From Pseudobdellovibrionaceae bacterium (GTDB lineage: Bacteria; Bdellovibrionota; Bdellovibrionia; Bdellovibrionales; JAMPXM01): DNA of 15,021 nucleotides. Numbering within the stretch: position 1 is the first letter of the stretch; each line of letters begins with the position of its first letter. The position numbers and the translations under genes were made by a program. The DNA lies in the NCBI GenBank assembly GCA_022843085.1, contig JALHOI010000023.1, forward strand, positions 1 through 15,021, read 5' to 3'. Positions 13,859-15,021 of this stretch are shown here, piece after piece. Below the pieces are notes generated by a model. That model made no database searches, was not told the DNA's origin, and saw nothing but the letters and a program-made list of their open reading frames with translations.

Positions 13859-15007
13859 TCACCGTATCGGGCAATAAGATGCGCCCCGGGGTGTTCGAAC
13901 AAATTCGAACGCGTCACGGCCGAGCTGGCGCCGGGCCGAGAGCGGAGCCGCAAAAAAACCGCTTAAATCCGCAGCTAGAATCAAGCTGTCGGTCTTCGCT
14001 GCTTCAGGTTTCGGTGCTTCTTTCACGACGAAGATTCCGAGCCGAGCGGCGCGATCAAAGGGATCTTCGTCGATAAACACTTTTGTTCCCGAAACGGTTT
14101 CGACCACCGCCCCCCCGTCGCGAAGCATCGCTCGAGCCTCGCGGGTCGTTAACGGCAGCACCGAGTAGACATAACAAGTCGGGTTTGTTGCCGCGAGTTC
14201 GTCGCTGCCGGCCCGCGAATCGTTGGGTCGAATGGTGCGTGAAGTCTGAGCTGGTTGATGTGTCGGTCGAAGCGATCCTCCTCGCACGACTTGAAGTAAC
14301 GATGCACGATCCAGGTGCGGCCGAGCAGTCGTCGTGTGCTTTGCAAGTTCGAGCGCAATTCTTGCGGCCACGGCCGTGGTCGCGTTTGAGGAGCCCTTGT
14401 AAAGCTCGCCGTCTTCTGTCTTTATCAGCGATATCGCTTGCAGATCTGGCTTGATGTTGACGCGGCTAACGCCATTCGCTTCAGAATCAAATGCACCAAC
14501 TGTGATGACCGATGAGTTATCGGCGGGATTTAACAGCGTTTCGCCTTCGGTGCGATCAAGAAGCGCGGTGAAATCTCCGCTTATCGTGATTCGAAGTTTA
14601 TCTGACTTCGAAAAATTTTGTGATCGAATTTTGACTCGCAGGTAGTAAAGCCCGGGCGTGATCTGCGCTTGAAGAATTTCGCGCGGGTAAAGAGACTCAC
14701 CCCGCACACCCGTGATCAATCGTTTCTTTTGGGCGAGACGAGCTGTTCCGATTTCCCCAAAAGTATCGTCGGTTAAAACCAGATCGAGATCTTTGTCGGT
14801 GCCGTCTTGAACGTCATCAGAAAAGGAATTCCAAGCCAAGACTGCGCGAAGATTGCAGACGCCGGCCTTTGAATTGTTACAGCGAACCCGAACGGTTTCG
14901 TTGGGCGCGGGCAATTTGGCCCAGTCATTCTTTGAACGTTCGATCGAACCTCGGTAGGTGCTTTTACCAAAGTTACCCGTGGCGTTGACCCACGTGATTC
15001 CCCGCGC
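13859..15007 (-). CDS. subtilisin-like serine protease (S8), 5' truncated at the contig end
   Basis: The frame is open from the TGA at 13859-13861 to the right edge, so the start lies outside; an internal TTG at 14914 is not a credible start. 382 residues are visible before the adapter. GITWVNATGNFG (3-14) holds the oxyanion-hole Asn12, and GSSNATTAVAARIA (205-218) holds the catalytic Ser207. The usual Pro after this motif is Thr. NPADNSSVITVGAFD (160-174) is the standard subtilase strand between them. The catalytic Asp and His must lie beyond the edge. About 110 residues (45-155), containing DKDLDLVL and PGLYYLRVKIRS, are inserted between Asn12 and that strand and look like a beta-sandwich of the PPC/jelly-roll type. 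A C-terminal extension (270-382) follows. It is probably secreted, with oligopeptidase B next in line. Confidence 0.85.
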   Translation of the reverse strand, partial: ARGITWVNATGNFGKSTYRGSIERSKNDWAKLPAPNETVRVRCNNSKAGVCNLRAVLAWNSFSDDVQDGTDKDLDLVLTDDTFGEIGTARLAQKKRLITGVRGESLYPREILQAQITPGLYYLRVKIRSQNFSKSDKLRITISGDFTALLDRTEGETLLNPADNSSVITVGAFDSEANGVSRVNIKPDLQAISLIKTEDGELYKGSSNATTAVAARIALELAKHTTTARPHLDRASLLQVVRGGSLRPTHQPAQTSRTIRPNDSRAGSDELAATNPTCYVYSVLPLTTREARAMLRDGGAVVETVSGTKVFIDEDPFDRAARLGIFVVKEAPKPEAAKTDSLILAADLSGFFAAPLSARRQLGRDAFEFVRTPRGASYCPIR

Positions 15008-15021
15008 AGATCGGAAGAGCA
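15008..15021. other. Illumina TruSeq adapter remnant at the contig end
   Basis: The final 14 bases, AGATCGGAAGAGCA, are identical to the beginning of the standard Illumina TruSeq adapter. A chance match exactly at a contig end is very unlikely. These bases should be treated as vector/adapter contamination; the last one or two genomic bases next to them may also be uncertain. Confidence 0.93.

Noticed and set aside
14083..14454. Rightward 123-codon ORF opposite the S8 gene
   Set aside because: Low-complexity antisense shadow of the subtilase, with no ribosome site or motif.

Overview
The window looks like a contig end from a Gram-negative, predatory-lineage-like bacterium, most likely Bdellovibrionota (Bdellovibrio relatives) or another former deltaproteobacterial group. 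This is inferred from the mix of DUF3015, DUF4105/Lnb_N and YceI proteins, a secreted subtilase, oligopeptidase B, a ChaN-like lipoprotein and a large orphan outer-membrane protein. It is not a database result. No rRNA, tRNA, CRISPR array, transposase or phage gene was seen. Both ends cut through genes. The last 14 bases match the Illumina TruSeq adapter and are probably not genomic.

Left part (1-4794): the tail of a DUF3307-like membrane protein runs rightward and overlaps, tail to tail, a leftward set of three tightly packed genes. In transcription order these are a DUF3015 secreted protein, a large DUF4105 (Lnb N-terminal periplasmic domain) protein and an alpha/beta-hydrolase lipoprotein. 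All three carry export signals and the latter two junctions are close or overlapping, so they look like one envelope operon. Upstream of it, on the same strand, is a LysR-type regulator.

Middle (4795-9650): a 236-bp regulatory gap with direct repeats and a palindrome separates lysR from a divergent, secreted YceI protein that ends in a clear terminator. Next comes mutM (formamidopyrimidine-DNA glycosylase), possibly leaderless. It is followed by three genes in a chain: an M14 zinc carboxypeptidase-like enzyme, an alpha/beta-hydrolase joined to it by an ATGA overlap, and a ChaN-family lipoprotein overlapping the hydrolase. The lipoprotein carries a perfect 12-bp repeat encoding PETW next to its lipid anchor.

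Right part (9651-15021): a signal-peptide-bearing predicted outer-membrane beta-barrel runs rightward and converges with a leftward pair of peptidase genes: a 5'-truncated subtilisin-like S8 protease, then oligopeptidase B (S9A). The convergent gap holds a 176-bp structured element bounded by perfect 23-bp inverted repeats, then a separate 9-bp-stem hairpin. That element is the best candidate for something undescribed here, along with the DUF3015-DUF4105-hydrolase cassette and the subtilase with a domain inserted in its catalytic core. Short in-frame or near-gene tandem duplications of 10-15 bp occur repeatedly across the window.
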